NCBI GenBank assembly: GCA_019636835.1
Contig: JAHBWU010000007.1
Span: forward strand, 20,030 to 84,029
DNA: 64,000 nucleotides
Direction: 5' to 3'
From: Nitrospira sp.
GTDB taxonomy: Bacteria > Nitrospirota > Nitrospiria > Nitrospirales > Nitrospiraceae
The notes beneath the pieces are model-generated. The model was not told the origin of the DNA. It searched no databases and saw only the letters and a program-made list of their open reading frames with translations. A program made the position numbers and the translations under genes. Numbering within the stretch: the first letter of the stretch is position 1; each line of letters opens with the position of its first letter. Of this stretch, positions 18,994-28,401 are shown piece after piece.

Positions 18994-19313
18994 CCTCGAT
19001 CAGGCCTCTCGTCGTGGATGCGACCACGCTCGCGTTTCACGGCTTCGCGTCCGGCATCGAATGCCTCTTGCAGAACCGACCGTTTCGTCTCGACAAACTC
19101 CTTGCCCTGATCGACGACTTCTTCAAATGCCTCACCGGCCCGGCCGGCAAGGTCTCGCAGATCGTTTTCCGCGCGACGGGCATAACCCCGAAGTTGGTCG
19201 CGCGATTCGCTTCCTGATTGAGGCGCCAACAACAGTGCAGCCACTGCGCCCATCGCTGCGCCGCTCAGAAAAGCCAAAAAGACCGCCGCTGATGTTCCTC
19301 GTTCATCCGCCAT
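18990..19313 (-). CDS. YtxH-domain membrane-anchored protein
   Basis: A 107-residue protein with one N-terminal membrane helix rich in Gly/Ala ([20 protein letters not shown]) followed by a charged amphipathic helix ([19 protein letters not shown]), the pattern of the YtxH family, often called gas-vesicle or stress-related. The ATG at 19313 is chosen because AAGGAGGGA lies just upstream. It overlaps the DUF948 gene by 11 bp and gatB by 4 bp; YtxH and DUF948 genes commonly occur together. Confidence 0.8.
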   Translation of the reverse strand: MADERGTSAAVFLAFLSGAAMGAVAALLLAPQSGSESRDQLRGYARRAENDLRDLAGRAGEAFEEVVDQGKEFVETKRSVLQEAFDAGREAVKRERGRIHDERPDRG

Positions 19314-19710
19314 TGTGTATCCCTCCTTCATGTCTCATTCGTTCTCGTACGACTTTGGTGGCCGCCTTGAAGCCCGCAACCATACTGACTACATTGCTCA
19401 AGAGCGTGCCGCTCGACCCACGAACAACATTATGGACGTGTTGCACAGACTCGCCGACTTCACCCACCGCATGAAGCAATACCGCCGCATGTTCGACCCC
19501 TTCACGCGCCTGGTTCGTCACATCGTTCAGATTCTGGCTCATGGCCCGGAGTTCAGCCACGAGAGCCGGCACCTCGGCATTCATCTTCGAGAGGAGCTGC
19601 TCGGACTCGGCAACTGTTTTACGGACTTGCATCAACACCGGCACGAGATACCCGACCAACACCGCGAAGGCTACGGCCACAAGAAGCGCGGCGATCTCCA
19701 CAATCGTCAT
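19303..19710 (-). CDS. DUF948-domain membrane protein
   Basis: The 135-residue protein has an N-terminal membrane helix (IAALLVAVAFAVLVGYLVPV) and a long helical region (VRKTVAESEQLLSKMNAEVP onward) typical of DUF948. Its function is unknown; family members often sit beside YtxH proteins, as here. The start overlaps the stop of the glycosyltransferase gene as ATGA, and its own end overlaps the YtxH gene. This coupling suggests the two small membrane proteins are made together. Confidence 0.8.
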   Translation of the reverse strand: MTIVEIAALLVAVAFAVLVGYLVPVLMQVRKTVAESEQLLSKMNAEVPALVAELRAMSQNLNDVTNQAREGVEHAAVLLHAVGEVGESVQHVHNVVRGSSGTLLSNVVSMVAGFKAATKVVRERMRHEGGIHNGG

Positions 19711-20894
19711 AATTCCCTCCTAGTCTCCGCCGGCATCGGCACGGCATCCCTCCGCTGATTCTCCTTGATTTCCACAGGTGTCGGTCGGACCAATCTCTTT
19801 ACCGCTCGATACCCTTTCAAAAGCATCCCATCAGACCAATGAGGTAGGCTGGTCCGCAAGAGAGTCACATAGACTCGTGGTTGCCAGAATTGGTATCCCA
19901 AGCTGCGGATGAGGAACCGGCGGGCCAGTCGTCGCTTTCCCAGACGAAACAGGGCGCTGCCGACCCATTCATACGCTTGTGCCAGGAGTAACTGTATCAT
20001 GGACGGCGATAGATGAATCCGGTCACGGTCTGCGTGGAGATAGCCTCGGGCACTCTTCAGGTAGCCCCTCGCAAAAAAGAAATTGAAATCTTTCACCGTA
20101 ATTTGATCGTGCCACCCGACGCGATAGTAAATCGAAGGCGCGTCCACGAATGCTACCGGACCGGCATGACAGGTCCGCAAATGGAAGTCATAATCCTCGC
20201 CCGCATGCCGCAGATTCTCGGGGAAATACCCGACTATCGCCAGTCGCTCGCGCCGCATCAGTACCGTCGAAGTGTGCACCAAGTTCCCCATCATCATCGG
20301 CGAGAAAATATCACCCACGTGTACCCGCCCAAGCTGACCGCTCCTGACCCGATCGGCCAATTCTCCCGGAAGCATATATGCCGACGTAAACAACGATTCC
20401 GTCGTGGGGAACCATTGATAGGTCGAGTACATAGTCCGCAAGAACCGTGGGGCGATCAGCTCACCATCCGGATTCACAGCTTCCATATCGGTCCACGTCA
20501 TCCCGACCTCCGGACGTTCGCGAAGAACCTGGACCTGAACTTCGGTCTTCCACGGCTTCCACACGTCGTCGGAATCCAGCAACGCCATGAATTCCCCGCG
20601 AGAGAGTCGTATCCCATGATTCCGGGCCACTGCCACGCCGCCGTTGGATTGGTGGACATACCGGACCCGTGGCTCGCTGGCATATGCTTTTTCGATCAGC
20701 AGACGCGTGTTGTCCGAAGAGCCATCATCGATAACGATGACCTCAATGTTCCGATACGTCTGTGCCAACGCGCTATCGATCGACTTGGTAAGGCAGTACG
20801 CGCGGTTATACGTTGGGACAACGACGCTTACGAGGCCGGGCACACCCTCAGGATCAATCGATGGATAAGCCTTTTTCTTTGGTATACGTGGCAT
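19707..20894 (-). CDS. Family 2 glycosyltransferase
   Basis: A GT-A fold glycosyltransferase with the family 2 signature VSVVVPTYNRAYCLTKSIDS, then VIDDGSSDNT and the metal-binding DSDD in ALLDSDDVWKPW. The C-terminal third is basic and lacks membrane helices. The start is uncertain: the ATG at 20894 leaves an 8-bp gap after gatA, while an ATG at 20933 would overlap gatA by 31 bp; neither has a good ribosome site. It is unusual inside a tRNA-amidotransferase run. The acceptor cannot be inferred. Confidence 0.85.
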   Translation of the reverse strand: MPRIPKKKAYPSIDPEGVPGLVSVVVPTYNRAYCLTKSIDSALAQTYRNIEVIVIDDGSSDNTRLLIEKAYASEPRVRYVHQSNGGVAVARNHGIRLSRGEFMALLDSDDVWKPWKTEVQVQVLRERPEVGMTWTDMEAVNPDGELIAPRFLRTMYSTYQWFPTTESLFTSAYMLPGELADRVRSGQLGRVHVGDIFSPMMMGNLVHTSTVLMRRERLAIVGYFPENLRHAGEDYDFHLRTCHAGPVAFVDAPSIYYRVGWHDQITVKDFNFFFARGYLKSARGYLHADRDRIHLSPSMIQLLLAQAYEWVGSALFRLGKRRLARRFLIRSLGYQFWQPRVYVTLLRTSLPHWSDGMLLKGYRAVKRLVRPTPVEIKENQRRDAVPMPAETRREL

Positions 20895-20902
20895 AGTGAC
20901 GG

Positions 20903-22369
20903 TTACCGGACCACTGGGGATTTTGTCCGCCATTGGGTTGATTTTTCGTACACATGAGCGGCCTGGAGAATCGTCTCTTCCTCGAACGCACGCCCGATCA
21001 GTTGCAGCCCGATCGGAAGTCCCCCTTTGCTGAAGCCGCATGGTAGGGCGATCGCCGGCAAACCGGCCAGATTGACCGAGATCGTAAAAATATCGGAAAG
21101 ATACATCTGTAAGGGATCTTCGCTCTTTTCACCGAGCTTGAAGGCCGGCGTCGGCGTGGCTGGAGTCACGATCAAGTCCACTTCTTTGAACGCGGCCGAG
21201 AAATCCTGGCAGACCAACGTTCGCACAGCTTGGGCTTTCCCATAGTAGGCATCGTAATAACCGGCACTGAGTACATACGTCCCCAGCATGATCCGACGCT
21301 TCACTTCCGATCCGAATCCTTCCTGCCGCGTTTTCATGTAGAGTTCCAGAAGGTCTTTGGTTTCCTTCGCGCGAAAACCAAACTTCACCCCGTCGAAGCG
21401 GGCGAGATTGGAGCTGGCTTCCGCCGTCGCGATCACATAATACACGGCCACAGCCGCGTCGGTGCTCGGCAGACTGATTTCTCTGATCTCAGCTCCAAGA
21501 TTCTTCAACTCCCCAATAGCCGCCCTGACCGCCAGCTCAACGTCCGGGTCGAGTCCTTCGGTAAAAAATTCGACCGGTACGCCGATCTTCAGAGTTTTGA
21601 GATCCCGTTTTTGCAGCGCTTTCATGTAATCCGGCACGGAGCGGTCGACCGAAGTGGAGTCCATCGGATCATGGCCTGCAATGGCCTGCAGAAGAAATGC
21701 CGCGTCAGACACGTCTCTCGTGATCGGCCCGATTTGATCCAGCGAGGAAGCGAACGCGACCAAGCCATACCTCGAAACTCGTCCATAGGTAGGCTTCAGT
21801 CCCACCACGCCACAGAAGGCTGCTGGCTGCCTGATGGACCCGCCCGTGTCTGAGCCAAGTGCCGCCACACATTCCTCCGCCGCTACCGCCGCCGCAGACC
21901 CGCCGCTTGACCCTCCCGGCACACAGTGCAAGTTCCAGGGATTTCGGCTGGGGCCGAACGCAGAATTTTCCGTTGACGATCCCATCGCGAATTCATCTAA
22001 ATTCGTCTTGCCCAACAAAATGTACTCTTGCGCACGTAACTTGGCGACGGCCGTCGCATCGTAAGGCGGTATGAAGTTCTGCAACATTCGAGAGCTGCAG
22101 GTCGTGTGAACACCGTCCGTACAAATATTGTCCTTGACGGCAAGAGGCATTCCGGTAAGAGGCTTGGTCTTCCTCCATTCCTTGAGCTTCCGGTCCAACG
22201 CTTCAGCCTGCAGGAATGCCGACTCTTTCGCTTGGGTCACGAAGGCCTTCACCTTGGGCTCTACTTGGCTGATGCGCAGGAAGTAGGCGCGCACGATCTC
22301 CGCCGCCGTCACTTCCCCTGCCTTGAATTGCTTCTGAAGCTCGAAGAGGGTCAGTTTATGAAGGGACAT
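20903..22369 (-). CDS. gatA: Asp-tRNA(Asn)/Glu-tRNA(Gln) amidotransferase subunit A
   Basis: GatA is the amidase subunit that releases ammonia from glutamine for GatB. The 488-residue protein has the Ser-cisSer-Lys triad of amidase-signature enzymes: the lysine in [10 protein letters not shown], and the serines in [15 protein letters not shown] and [16 protein letters not shown]. The ATG at 22369 is preceded by GGGAGATTC and matches the family length; an upstream in-frame start at 22402 lacks a site. It lies between panD and the glycosyltransferase gene on the same strand. Confidence 0.96.
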   Translation of the reverse strand: MSLHKLTLFELQKQFKAGEVTAAEIVRAYFLRISQVEPKVKAFVTQAKESAFLQAEALDRKLKEWRKTKPLTGMPLAVKDNICTDGVHTTCSSRMLQNFIPPYDATAVAKLRAQEYILLGKTNLDEFAMGSSTENSAFGPSRNPWNLHCVPGGSSGGSAAAVAAEECVAALGSDTGGSIRQPAAFCGVVGLKPTYGRVSRYGLVAFASSLDQIGPITRDVSDAAFLLQAIAGHDPMDSTSVDRSVPDYMKALQKRDLKTLKIGVPVEFFTEGLDPDVELAVRAAIGELKNLGAEIREISLPSTDAAVAVYYVIATAEASSNLARFDGVKFGFRAKETKDLLELYMKTRQEGFGSEVKRRIMLGTYVLSAGYYDAYYGKAQAVRTLVCQDFSAAFKEVDLIVTPATPTPAFKLGEKSEDPLQMYLSDIFTISVNLAGLPAIALPCGFSKGGLPIGLQLIGRAFEEETILQAAHVYEKSTQWRTKSPVVR

Positions 22370-22441
22370 GAATCTCCCATTACCGACGGGTGAGATGGCC
22401 ACGGATCAACAGGCGTCGTCGATCGGCCTGTCCGTAGCAGA

Positions 22442-22798
22442 TCAGCTCACCGTCACAATTCGATTTTTATCATTCACCCGAACGATCTTAGGTGCGTGCT
22501 TTTTGATCTCTTCTTCGCCGTAATACTCATAACAAAAGATGATGATCTGATCTCCGACCGCCGCTTTTCGCGCGGTGGGCCCATTCAAAATGATCTCCCC
22601 TTTCCCTCGCGTCCCATTGATCGCGTAGGTCATGAATCGCTCGCCGTTGTTCAAGTTCGAGCAGATAATCGCCTCATACGGCAGGATCCCGGCCGCCTCC
22701 ATCAAGTCTTGATCGATCGTCAGGCTGCCTTCATACTCGAGATGGGCACCCGTCACTGTCGCACGGTGAATTTTCGAACGTAGCATTTGTCGGAACAT
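22442..22798 (-). CDS. panD: Aspartate 1-decarboxylase proenzyme
   Basis: PanD makes beta-alanine from aspartate for pantothenate and CoA synthesis. The 118-residue proenzyme contains the self-cleavage site EGSLTID (Gly24-Ser25), where the serine becomes the pyruvoyl group, and the LNNGERFMTYAI and NGPTARKAAVGDQIIIF blocks. AGGGGAAG precedes the ATG. It lies between gatC and gatA on the same strand, splitting the gatCA pair; no other pantothenate gene is nearby. Confidence 0.95.
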   Translation of the reverse strand: MFRQMLRSKIHRATVTGAHLEYEGSLTIDQDLMEAAGILPYEAIICSNLNNGERFMTYAINGTRGKGEIILNGPTARKAAVGDQIIIFCYEYYGEEEIKKHAPKIVRVNDKNRIVTVS

Positions 22799-22877
22799 CT
22801 ATCTTCCCCTTATTCGTCAATCGCTGCTCATCATTCGTTGTCGTCAATGTACGAGGTACGAGTCGGCTGCCTGACGA

Positions 22878-23171
22878 TTAACGCTCCTCTAGAATTTTGG
22901 GTACAACGAACCCGTCAGCTTCACGCTCAGGCGCATTGGACAAAGCTTTGTCCGAAGGGAGCGATGGCCGCACGAGGTCATCACGAAACACATTGACTTG
23001 CCCCATGACGGTGGCGGTCGGCTCGATTCCCGTCGTATCGTACTTGTTCAACGTATCGACATGCGCGAGAATCTGGGTCAACTGTTTGGCAAATGTCTCC
23101 TTCTCGGCCGGCGTGACAGCCAATCGTGCCAACTGTGCCACCTTTTCCACATCCTGTTGCGTAATCTCCAC
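22878..23171 (-). CDS. gatC: Asp-tRNA(Asn)/Glu-tRNA(Gln) amidotransferase subunit C
   Basis: GatC is the small belt-like subunit that holds GatA and GatB together. The 97 residues show the family pattern ITQQDVEKVAQLARLAVTPA, then LTQILAHVDTLNKYDTTGIEP and a C-terminal READGFVVPKIL. A GTG at 23171, preceded by GGGAAGAACC, gives the usual length; a TTG seven codons upstream is less likely. It lies immediately downstream of a 122-bp palindromic repeat that separates it from glmS. Confidence 0.9.
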   Translation of the reverse strand: MEITQQDVEKVAQLARLAVTPAEKETFAKQLTQILAHVDTLNKYDTTGIEPTATVMGQVNVFRDDLVRPSLPSDKALSNAPEREADGFVVPKILEER

Positions 23172-23192
23172 TCCGGTTCTTCCCTTTCCCAA

Positions 23193-23314
23193 GGATGTTC
23201 AAAATGGTCTTCCAGCAAGGCCGCAGGGAGTCTCGCGACTGAGGGGTACTTTCAGAAGTACCTCGCAGGGAGAGAGACGACCGAGAACACCGCTGGAGAC
23301 CATTTTCAACATCC
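23193..23314 (-). repeat. Dispersed ~120-bp palindromic repeat, copy A
   Basis: The ends are an imperfect inverted repeat: GGATGTTGAAAATGGTCTCC on the minus strand pairs with its near-complement at the other end. CCAGCAAGGCCGCAG (plus strand) lies inside one arm, and GGTACTT-TCAG-AAGTACC forms a central hairpin. It fills the glmS-gatC gap and starts two bases after the glmS TAG. A related copy is at 58431-58550 in the same position relative to a stop codon. It is probably a REP/MITE-like element or a 3' mRNA structure. Confidence 0.75.
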
Positions 23315-23316
23315 GC

Positions 23317-25146
23317 CTATTCTACCGTCACGCTTTTTGCCAGGTTTCTGGGCTGATCGACATCCGCTCCACGCAACACTGCAATATGATACGCGAGGAG
23401 TTGAAGCGGGATGGTAAACAAAATCGGCGAAATCAGCGCATGGGTGTCAGGAACGGTAAACACCGCATCCGCAATCTTGCCGAGTTCCCGCTCTCCTTCG
23501 GCCACGAAGGCTATCACCGGCGCACGGCGCGCTTTCACTTCCATGAGATTACTGACCGTTTTGTCGTAGAGTCGATCCCGAGGCGCTAAGACGACAACCG
23601 GCATGTCTTTGTCGATCAGCGCGATCGGCCCATGTTTCATCTCGCCCGCCGCGTAGCCTTCGGCATGGATGTAGGAAATTTCTTTGAGCTTCAGCGATCC
23701 CTCCAGTGCGATCGGATAGTTGATGCCGCGGCCCAAAAACAGAAAGTTCCGTTTCTTATAAAACCGCTTGGCGATCGCCACGATTTCGGCTTCTCGCTGC
23801 AATACACGCTCGACCAATACCGGCAACTGCACCAACCGGTCCAACCAGGCCTTCCCGTCCGCTACCTTCATCACATTACGAACTCGCGCGAAATGCAAGG
23901 CCAGGAGATACAGCGCGGTGAGTTGGGCGGTGAATGCTTTGGTCGAGGCCACCCCGATCTCCGGCCCGCAGTGCGTGTACAGCACCCCGTCGGATTCACG
24001 CGCCAAGGTACTGCCGACGACGTTGACGATCGAGACAACGCGCGCACCTTTTTGTTTTGCCTCTCGCGCAGCAGCCAGCGTATCGGCCGTCTCTCCGGAT
24101 TGAGAAATCGTAATAAACAAGTCGTTTTTCCCGACCAGCGGGTCGCGATACCGAAACTCGCTGCCGATATCGACCTGGACCGGAGTGCGAACCATCTCTT
24201 CGAACAGATACTTTCCGACTTGCCCCGCATGCCAGGACGTGCCGCAGGCCACGATCCAGATGCGTTCGACTGCCGCGAATTCTTTCGGCGTCAGGCCGAT
24301 GTTAGGAAGATCCGCCTCGCCGGTTTCATAGGAATACCGTCCGCGCATGGTATCTAGAATGGTCTGCGGCTGTTCGTGAATCTCTTTCAGCATGAAGTGG
24401 GGATAGCCGCTTTTCTCCGCGGCCGAGGCATCCCACGTAATCGTCGATGACTTACGCGAGACGGCATGGCCGTCGGCATCGGTGAGGTCCACTCGGTGTT
24501 GCGTGACCACCGCCACGTCCCCCTCTTCGAGATAGGTCACTTCTCTTGTGTGCGCGAGCATCGCCATCACATCGGAAGCGACGTAGGAGGCGTGCTTCGT
24601 CCGACCGACGACGAGCGGGCAGCCGGAGCGCGCGGCAATCAACGTTCCTGGTTCCCGCTCGGAAATCACCGCCAGCGCATAACTGCCCCGCACGTCTTTC
24701 GTCGCAAGCCGCACGGCATCGGCCAGCTTATTTTCTTTCTGAAGATACTTATCGATCAAATGGGCGACCACCTCCGTATCGGTTTCCGATTCGAATTTAT
24801 AGCCGTCTTTTTGCAACTGCTGCTTCAGCTCCTGATAGTTTTCGATAATCCCGTTGTGCACCAACACGCACCCCTTTGATCGATGCGGATGGGCATTCTG
24901 TTCCGAGGGCTTTCCATGAGTCGCCCACCGAGTATGGCCGATGCCGATGGTTCCCTTGATCTCGTTGGTTTTGAGTGCCATTTGAAGATTAGCCAGTTTG
25001 CCCACACTCCGTCTGACGGCAATCTTTGCTTCCTGCATGACGGCTATTCCGGAGGAGTCGTACCCTCGGTACTCCAACTTCGCCAGTCCCCCGATGAGAA
25101 TCGGAACCGCATCTTGATTGCCGACATATCCGATGATTCCACACAT
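23317..25146 (-). CDS. glmS: Glutamine-fructose-6-phosphate aminotransferase (isomerizing)
   Basis: GlmS makes glucosamine 6-phosphate, the first step to UDP-GlcNAc. The 609-residue protein starts with MCGIIGYVG, so Cys2 is the N-terminal nucleophile of the glutaminase domain (about 2-240). Two SIS isomerase domains follow (ISQSGETADTLAA, and later EGSLKLKEISYIHAEGY) with the C-terminal LAKSVTVE. No glmS ribozyme is visible: upstream is only a 57-bp gap to glmU, which catalyses later steps of the same pathway and lies in the same operon. Confidence 0.97.
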   Translation of the reverse strand: MCGIIGYVGNQDAVPILIGGLAKLEYRGYDSSGIAVMQEAKIAVRRSVGKLANLQMALKTNEIKGTIGIGHTRWATHGKPSEQNAHPHRSKGCVLVHNGIIENYQELKQQLQKDGYKFESETDTEVVAHLIDKYLQKENKLADAVRLATKDVRGSYALAVISEREPGTLIAARSGCPLVVGRTKHASYVASDVMAMLAHTREVTYLEEGDVAVVTQHRVDLTDADGHAVSRKSSTITWDASAAEKSGYPHFMLKEIHEQPQTILDTMRGRYSYETGEADLPNIGLTPKEFAAVERIWIVACGTSWHAGQVGKYLFEEMVRTPVQVDIGSEFRYRDPLVGKNDLFITISQSGETADTLAAAREAKQKGARVVSIVNVVGSTLARESDGVLYTHCGPEIGVASTKAFTAQLTALYLLALHFARVRNVMKVADGKAWLDRLVQLPVLVERVLQREAEIVAIAKRFYKKRNFLFLGRGINYPIALEGSLKLKEISYIHAEGYAAGEMKHGPIALIDKDMPVVVLAPRDRLYDKTVSNLMEVKARRAPVIAFVAEGERELGKIADAVFTVPDTHALISPILFTIPLQLLAYHIAVLRGADVDQPRNLAKSVTVE

Positions 25147-25203
25147 GACGGTGCTCCAGATTTGACTAGGCTGACCGGCAGACGATTCCCTCTCTCACCG
25201 TGA

Positions 25204-26802
25204 TCAACGTTTCGATGACTTTGCGCGCCCCTTCTTCACGTTGCTTGAAGTATTGTCGGTTTTTAGTTTCGTCTGTTCACCCGGAGCTCGTGCTGAGTCC
25301 CTGCTCGGCGCACTACCGGCCAGCAACACTCGACGTTTAGCCACCCACCCTACTCGATTCACCTGCAGCACACGGGCGATCGCCAACGAATCAGCCGGCA
25401 CGTCCTGTGTCACAGTCGTCCCTGCCGCCACAACCGACCCTTCTCCGATCGTGACCGGCGCAATCAGCTGCGTATCGCTCCCAAGAAACACATTCTTGCC
25501 GATCACCGTACGATGTTTTCGCGCACCGTCGTAATTACAGGTGATGGTACCGGCGCCGATGTTGACGCCTTCCGCAATCGTGGCATCACCCAAATAACTG
25601 AGGTGATTGGCCTTGGACCCTTCCCCCAATTCGGTTTTTTTCATCTCGACAAAATTCCCGACTTTCGCTTTCCGCCGGATCACCACACCCGGGCGAAGAT
25701 GCACGAACGGTCCCAGATGTGCGTCATCATCCACGTCTGACTCAGAGAGCACAGAGAAATCCAAAATCTCGACACGATCGCCGATCATACAATCCGTTAC
25801 GCGGACCCCGGAACGGATGGTCGTCCCTTCACCGACCATAGTTTTGCCTTCGAGACTCACGTGTGGATAGAGTACCGTGTCTCTTCCGATGGTAACTCCG
25901 GCATCAATCCACACGGAGCCAGGATCTCGCATCGTGACTCCGGCTTCAAGCCAGCGCTCTCGAATCTGCTGACGGACGACCTGTTCCGCAGCCGCCAGTT
26001 GTTGTCTGGTATTGACTCCCAGCCCCTCTTCGGGATCGTGAAGGGTCACAGCCGCAACACGCCGCCCCTGGGCAACTGCCGTCCCGACAATATCCGTCAG
26101 ATAGTACTCATTCTGTGCGTTGCGTGGCTCCAACTTATCGAGGGCATCAAAGAGAAATTCTCCCGACACGACATACGTCCCTACGTTGATTTCCTTCGCG
26201 GCCCGTTCTACCGCAGTGGCATCACAATCCTCGACGATCTTCAGCACATCGGAGGAAGTTATTGCACCCTGATGATCGCCGCCGGGCTGCCGGCGGATGA
26301 CTCGGCCATAGCCGCTGGGATCATCGAGCATCGCCGTGAGAATCGTCACGGTCGCGCTCTGCGTTTGATGAACCCTCAAAAGTTCGCGCGCCGTCTCCTC
26401 TTTCAGCAACGGAGTGTCCCCGTTCAGGATAAGATAATTCCTCGGACGCGCTTCGTCGTCGTCACAAAACACGGGGCGGCTTTGCATCACGGCATGGCCG
26501 GTCCCCAGTTGCTTGGCTTGCTCGACGATACGCACGGACTTTGATCCCGGCCTGCCCGCAATACCTGTTTCAATCACTTGCCGAACTCTGTCGGATTGAT
26601 GCCCGACCACGACCGCAATGCGATGGCTCGCCAGTTGGAGTGCCACATCAACAGCGTAGAGCACCATCGGCTGCCCTGCGACATGGTGCAGCACCTTTAC
26701 TTGGCTGGATTTCATCCGCTTGCCCAACCCGGCTGCCATCACGATGACACCTAGGCCGGGAATACGCGACGCCGTCGTGTGTTGCTCTGCCGATTGTTTC
26801 AT
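25204..26802 (-). CDS. glmU: Bifunctional UDP-GlcNAc pyrophosphorylase / GlcN-1-P acetyltransferase
   Basis: The N-terminal uridylyltransferase domain shows VIVMAAGLGKRMKSSQVKVL. The C-terminal left-handed beta-helix shows HLGPFVHLRP, AKVGNFVEMKK and GAGTITCNYDGARKHRT, so both the acetylation and uridylylation steps should be present. At 532 residues it exceeds the usual length of about 455 because of a short N-terminal lead (14-16 residues) and a basic, low-complexity C-terminal tail of about 45 residues ending KKGRAKSSKR. GGAG precedes the ATG. It lies just upstream of glmS. Confidence 0.95.
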   Translation of the reverse strand: MKQSAEQHTTASRIPGLGVIVMAAGLGKRMKSSQVKVLHHVAGQPMVLYAVDVALQLASHRIAVVVGHQSDRVRQVIETGIAGRPGSKSVRIVEQAKQLGTGHAVMQSRPVFCDDDEARPRNYLILNGDTPLLKEETARELLRVHQTQSATVTILTAMLDDPSGYGRVIRRQPGGDHQGAITSSDVLKIVEDCDATAVERAAKEINVGTYVVSGEFLFDALDKLEPRNAQNEYYLTDIVGTAVAQGRRVAAVTLHDPEEGLGVNTRQQLAAAEQVVRQQIRERWLEAGVTMRDPGSVWIDAGVTIGRDTVLYPHVSLEGKTMVGEGTTIRSGVRVTDCMIGDRVEILDFSVLSESDVDDDAHLGPFVHLRPGVVIRRKAKVGNFVEMKKTELGEGSKANHLSYLGDATIAEGVNIGAGTITCNYDGARKHRTVIGKNVFLGSDTQLIAPVTIGEGSVVAAGTTVTQDVPADSLAIARVLQVNRVGWVAKRRVLLAGSAPSRDSARAPGEQTKLKTDNTSSNVKKGRAKSSKR

Positions 26803-26850
26803 CGAGGACTCCGGATATGAGAGGATCGCAATCGAGTATACGGCACGTAT

Positions 26851-27519
26851 TTATCCGATCGGCACACCGGCATCCGGCTGTTTGACTCGACTCCACTTCG
26901 AGTCCCCGTTCAGGGCCGAAGCCATGGTGCCGGACGGTGTATAGAGGCCGCCCGACACAATCAGTTTCATCGCTTCCTCAATGCTGATATCAACAGATGT
27001 CACTTCCCGTTCCGGCACCAATAGAAAATAGCCCGATGTCGGATTGGGCGAGGTGGGCACGTAGACATGAACCAGCGCTTCCTGGCCCAATGCCGTTGTC
27101 TCTCCTTTTGTCATGCCGGTCACAAACGCAAAACAATAATGGCCGTTCTTCGGGAATTGGATCAAGACAACACGCCGATACGACCCTCGCTCCGAAAAGG
27201 ACAGAATGTCCATCATGGATTTCAACGTGGAATAAATCCCCCGTACGAGGGGCAATCGGTTAAGCCAATCCTCCCAATGACCGACAATCTGACGCCCGAT
27301 GAAATTCGCCGCGAACAGTCCGACTAAAAAGATGAGTAGAACCAGAGTGACGATCCCTAGGCCTGGGATATAATGGTCCGGCACCAATTCTGCGACGGCG
27401 TCGCCTAAAATACCGTCTAACGCGACGAACAGGGTCTTGAGGACAAGAATAGTGCCCCAGATAGGAGTGACAAGAAGGAGTCCTGTCAAAAAATATCGTC
27501 TTAACGCGGTTTTGAGCAT
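26851..27519 (-). CDS. DUF502 membrane protein
   Basis: A 222-residue protein with two N-terminal membrane helices (about 8-35 and 53-75) and the DUF502 signature: LPLVRGIYSTLKSMMDILSF, VVLIQFPKNGHYCFAFVTG, then VYVPTSPNPTSGYFLLVP and the late SGGLYTP. The role of the family is unknown. It is the first gene of the minus-strand run that continues with glmU and glmS, and is divergent from tmk across a 204-bp gap. Confidence 0.85.
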   Translation of the reverse strand: MLKTALRRYFLTGLLLVTPIWGTILVLKTLFVALDGILGDAVAELVPDHYIPGLGIVTLVLLIFLVGLFAANFIGRQIVGHWEDWLNRLPLVRGIYSTLKSMMDILSFSERGSYRRVVLIQFPKNGHYCFAFVTGMTKGETTALGQEALVHVYVPTSPNPTSGYFLLVPEREVTSVDISIEEAMKLIVSGGLYTPSGTMASALNGDSKWSRVKQPDAGVPIG

Positions 27520-27658
27520 GAATCACCCGCACCCAGCCAGAGGGTGAGCATTCAGTGGTTTATCTTACAGAGTTCCGGATGGACCCCGCAAGCGTTTTAT
27601 TGTAAATTTCAACGGGTTATGTGCTTAGTCTGGATGAAGTTTCAGCAAGGTACCGGTC

Positions 27659-27687
27659 TTGCTATTCGCCGAGACCTGACATAGGAT
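27659..27687 (+). promoter_or_regulatory. Candidate sigma70-type promoter for tmk
   Basis: TTGCTA (27659-27664) and TAGGAT (27682-27687) are separated by exactly 17 bases, and the ATG of tmk lies about 30 bases after the expected start point. The site is in the divergent gap between the DUF502 gene and tmk. Each box has two mismatches to consensus, so this is a candidate only. Confidence 0.35.
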
Positions 27688-27723
27688 CGCTCCACGAAAT
27701 TACGACTGAAATGAAAATCGCCG

Positions 27724-28398
27724 ATGGGTAGACCAGCTGGAAAACCGACGGGCATCTTCATCACGCTGGAAGGCGGTGAAGGAAGCGGAAAAACGACACA
27801 AGCTCGAAGACTGTGTGAACGGCTGACTGCGCAAGGCCTGGACGTGCTCCATACCAGAGAACCGGGAGGGACGCTCCTCGCTGAACGTCTGCGGAGTATC
27901 CTGCTCGACAATTCGGGAGAAACCATCGCCCCGGAAACAGAAGCCTACCTCATTTTTGCTGCAAGACGCCAACATGTGGATCACGTCATCAAACCTGCAC
28001 TCGCACGCGGGATGACGGTTGTCTGCGATCGATTCTCAGACTCGACGATGGCCTATCAGGGGTACGGACGGGGGCTGGATCTACGAGCGTTGCGCACAAT
28101 GAACGACTGGGCGACCGGGAAGCTTGCTCCCCAGCTCACGTTGCTCTTCGACGTCCCCGTCAGTGTCGGACTCAGACGACGCCGTGGTGGCGCTGCCACT
28201 CAAAATCGACTCGACCGAGAAACGGAACGGTTCCACCGGAAAGTCCGTGCGGGATTTCACGCGTTGGCACGACGAGAACCTCGACGCATCATAGTGATCA
28301 ATTCTGCACAATCTCTGGAATCTGTCACGCAAACGGTAGAGGAACTGGTCATGACCCGGCTCAAGACCTACCCTACACGGACATCGAAACGCCGATAG
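27724..28398 (+). CDS. tmk: Thymidylate kinase
   Basis: Tmk phosphorylates dTMP to dTDP. The 224-residue protein has the P-loop EGGEGSGKTTQ, the DR motif in CDRFSDSTMAYQGYGRGLD and a LID region with arginines (RRRGGAATQNRLDRE). It lies 3 bp before holB and begins a plus-strand run of holB, metG, a secreted protein and a CDF transporter. The tmk-holB order is common in bacteria. Confidence 0.95.
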   Translation: MGRPAGKPTGIFITLEGGEGSGKTTQARRLCERLTAQGLDVLHTREPGGTLLAERLRSILLDNSGETIAPETEAYLIFAARRQHVDHVIKPALARGMTVVCDRFSDSTMAYQGYGRGLDLRALRTMNDWATGKLAPQLTLLFDVPVSVGLRRRRGGAATQNRLDRETERFHRKVRAGFHALARREPRRIIVINSAQSLESVTQTVEELVMTRLKTYPTRTSKRR

Positions 28399-28401
28399 CC
28401 T

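Noticed and set aside
20013..20957. 314-codon frame on the plus strand
   Set aside because: It is antisense to the glycosyltransferase gene, which has clear motifs; the product has no domain.
21881..21895. Second GGCGGTAG (ops core) on the minus strand within gatA
   Set aside because: It lacks the following TG, lies inside a coding region, and an 8-base match is expected by chance in this length.
23317..25203. glmS ribozyme upstream of glmS
   Set aside because: The 57-bp gap to glmU is too short for the ribozyme, which is also restricted mainly to Gram-positives.
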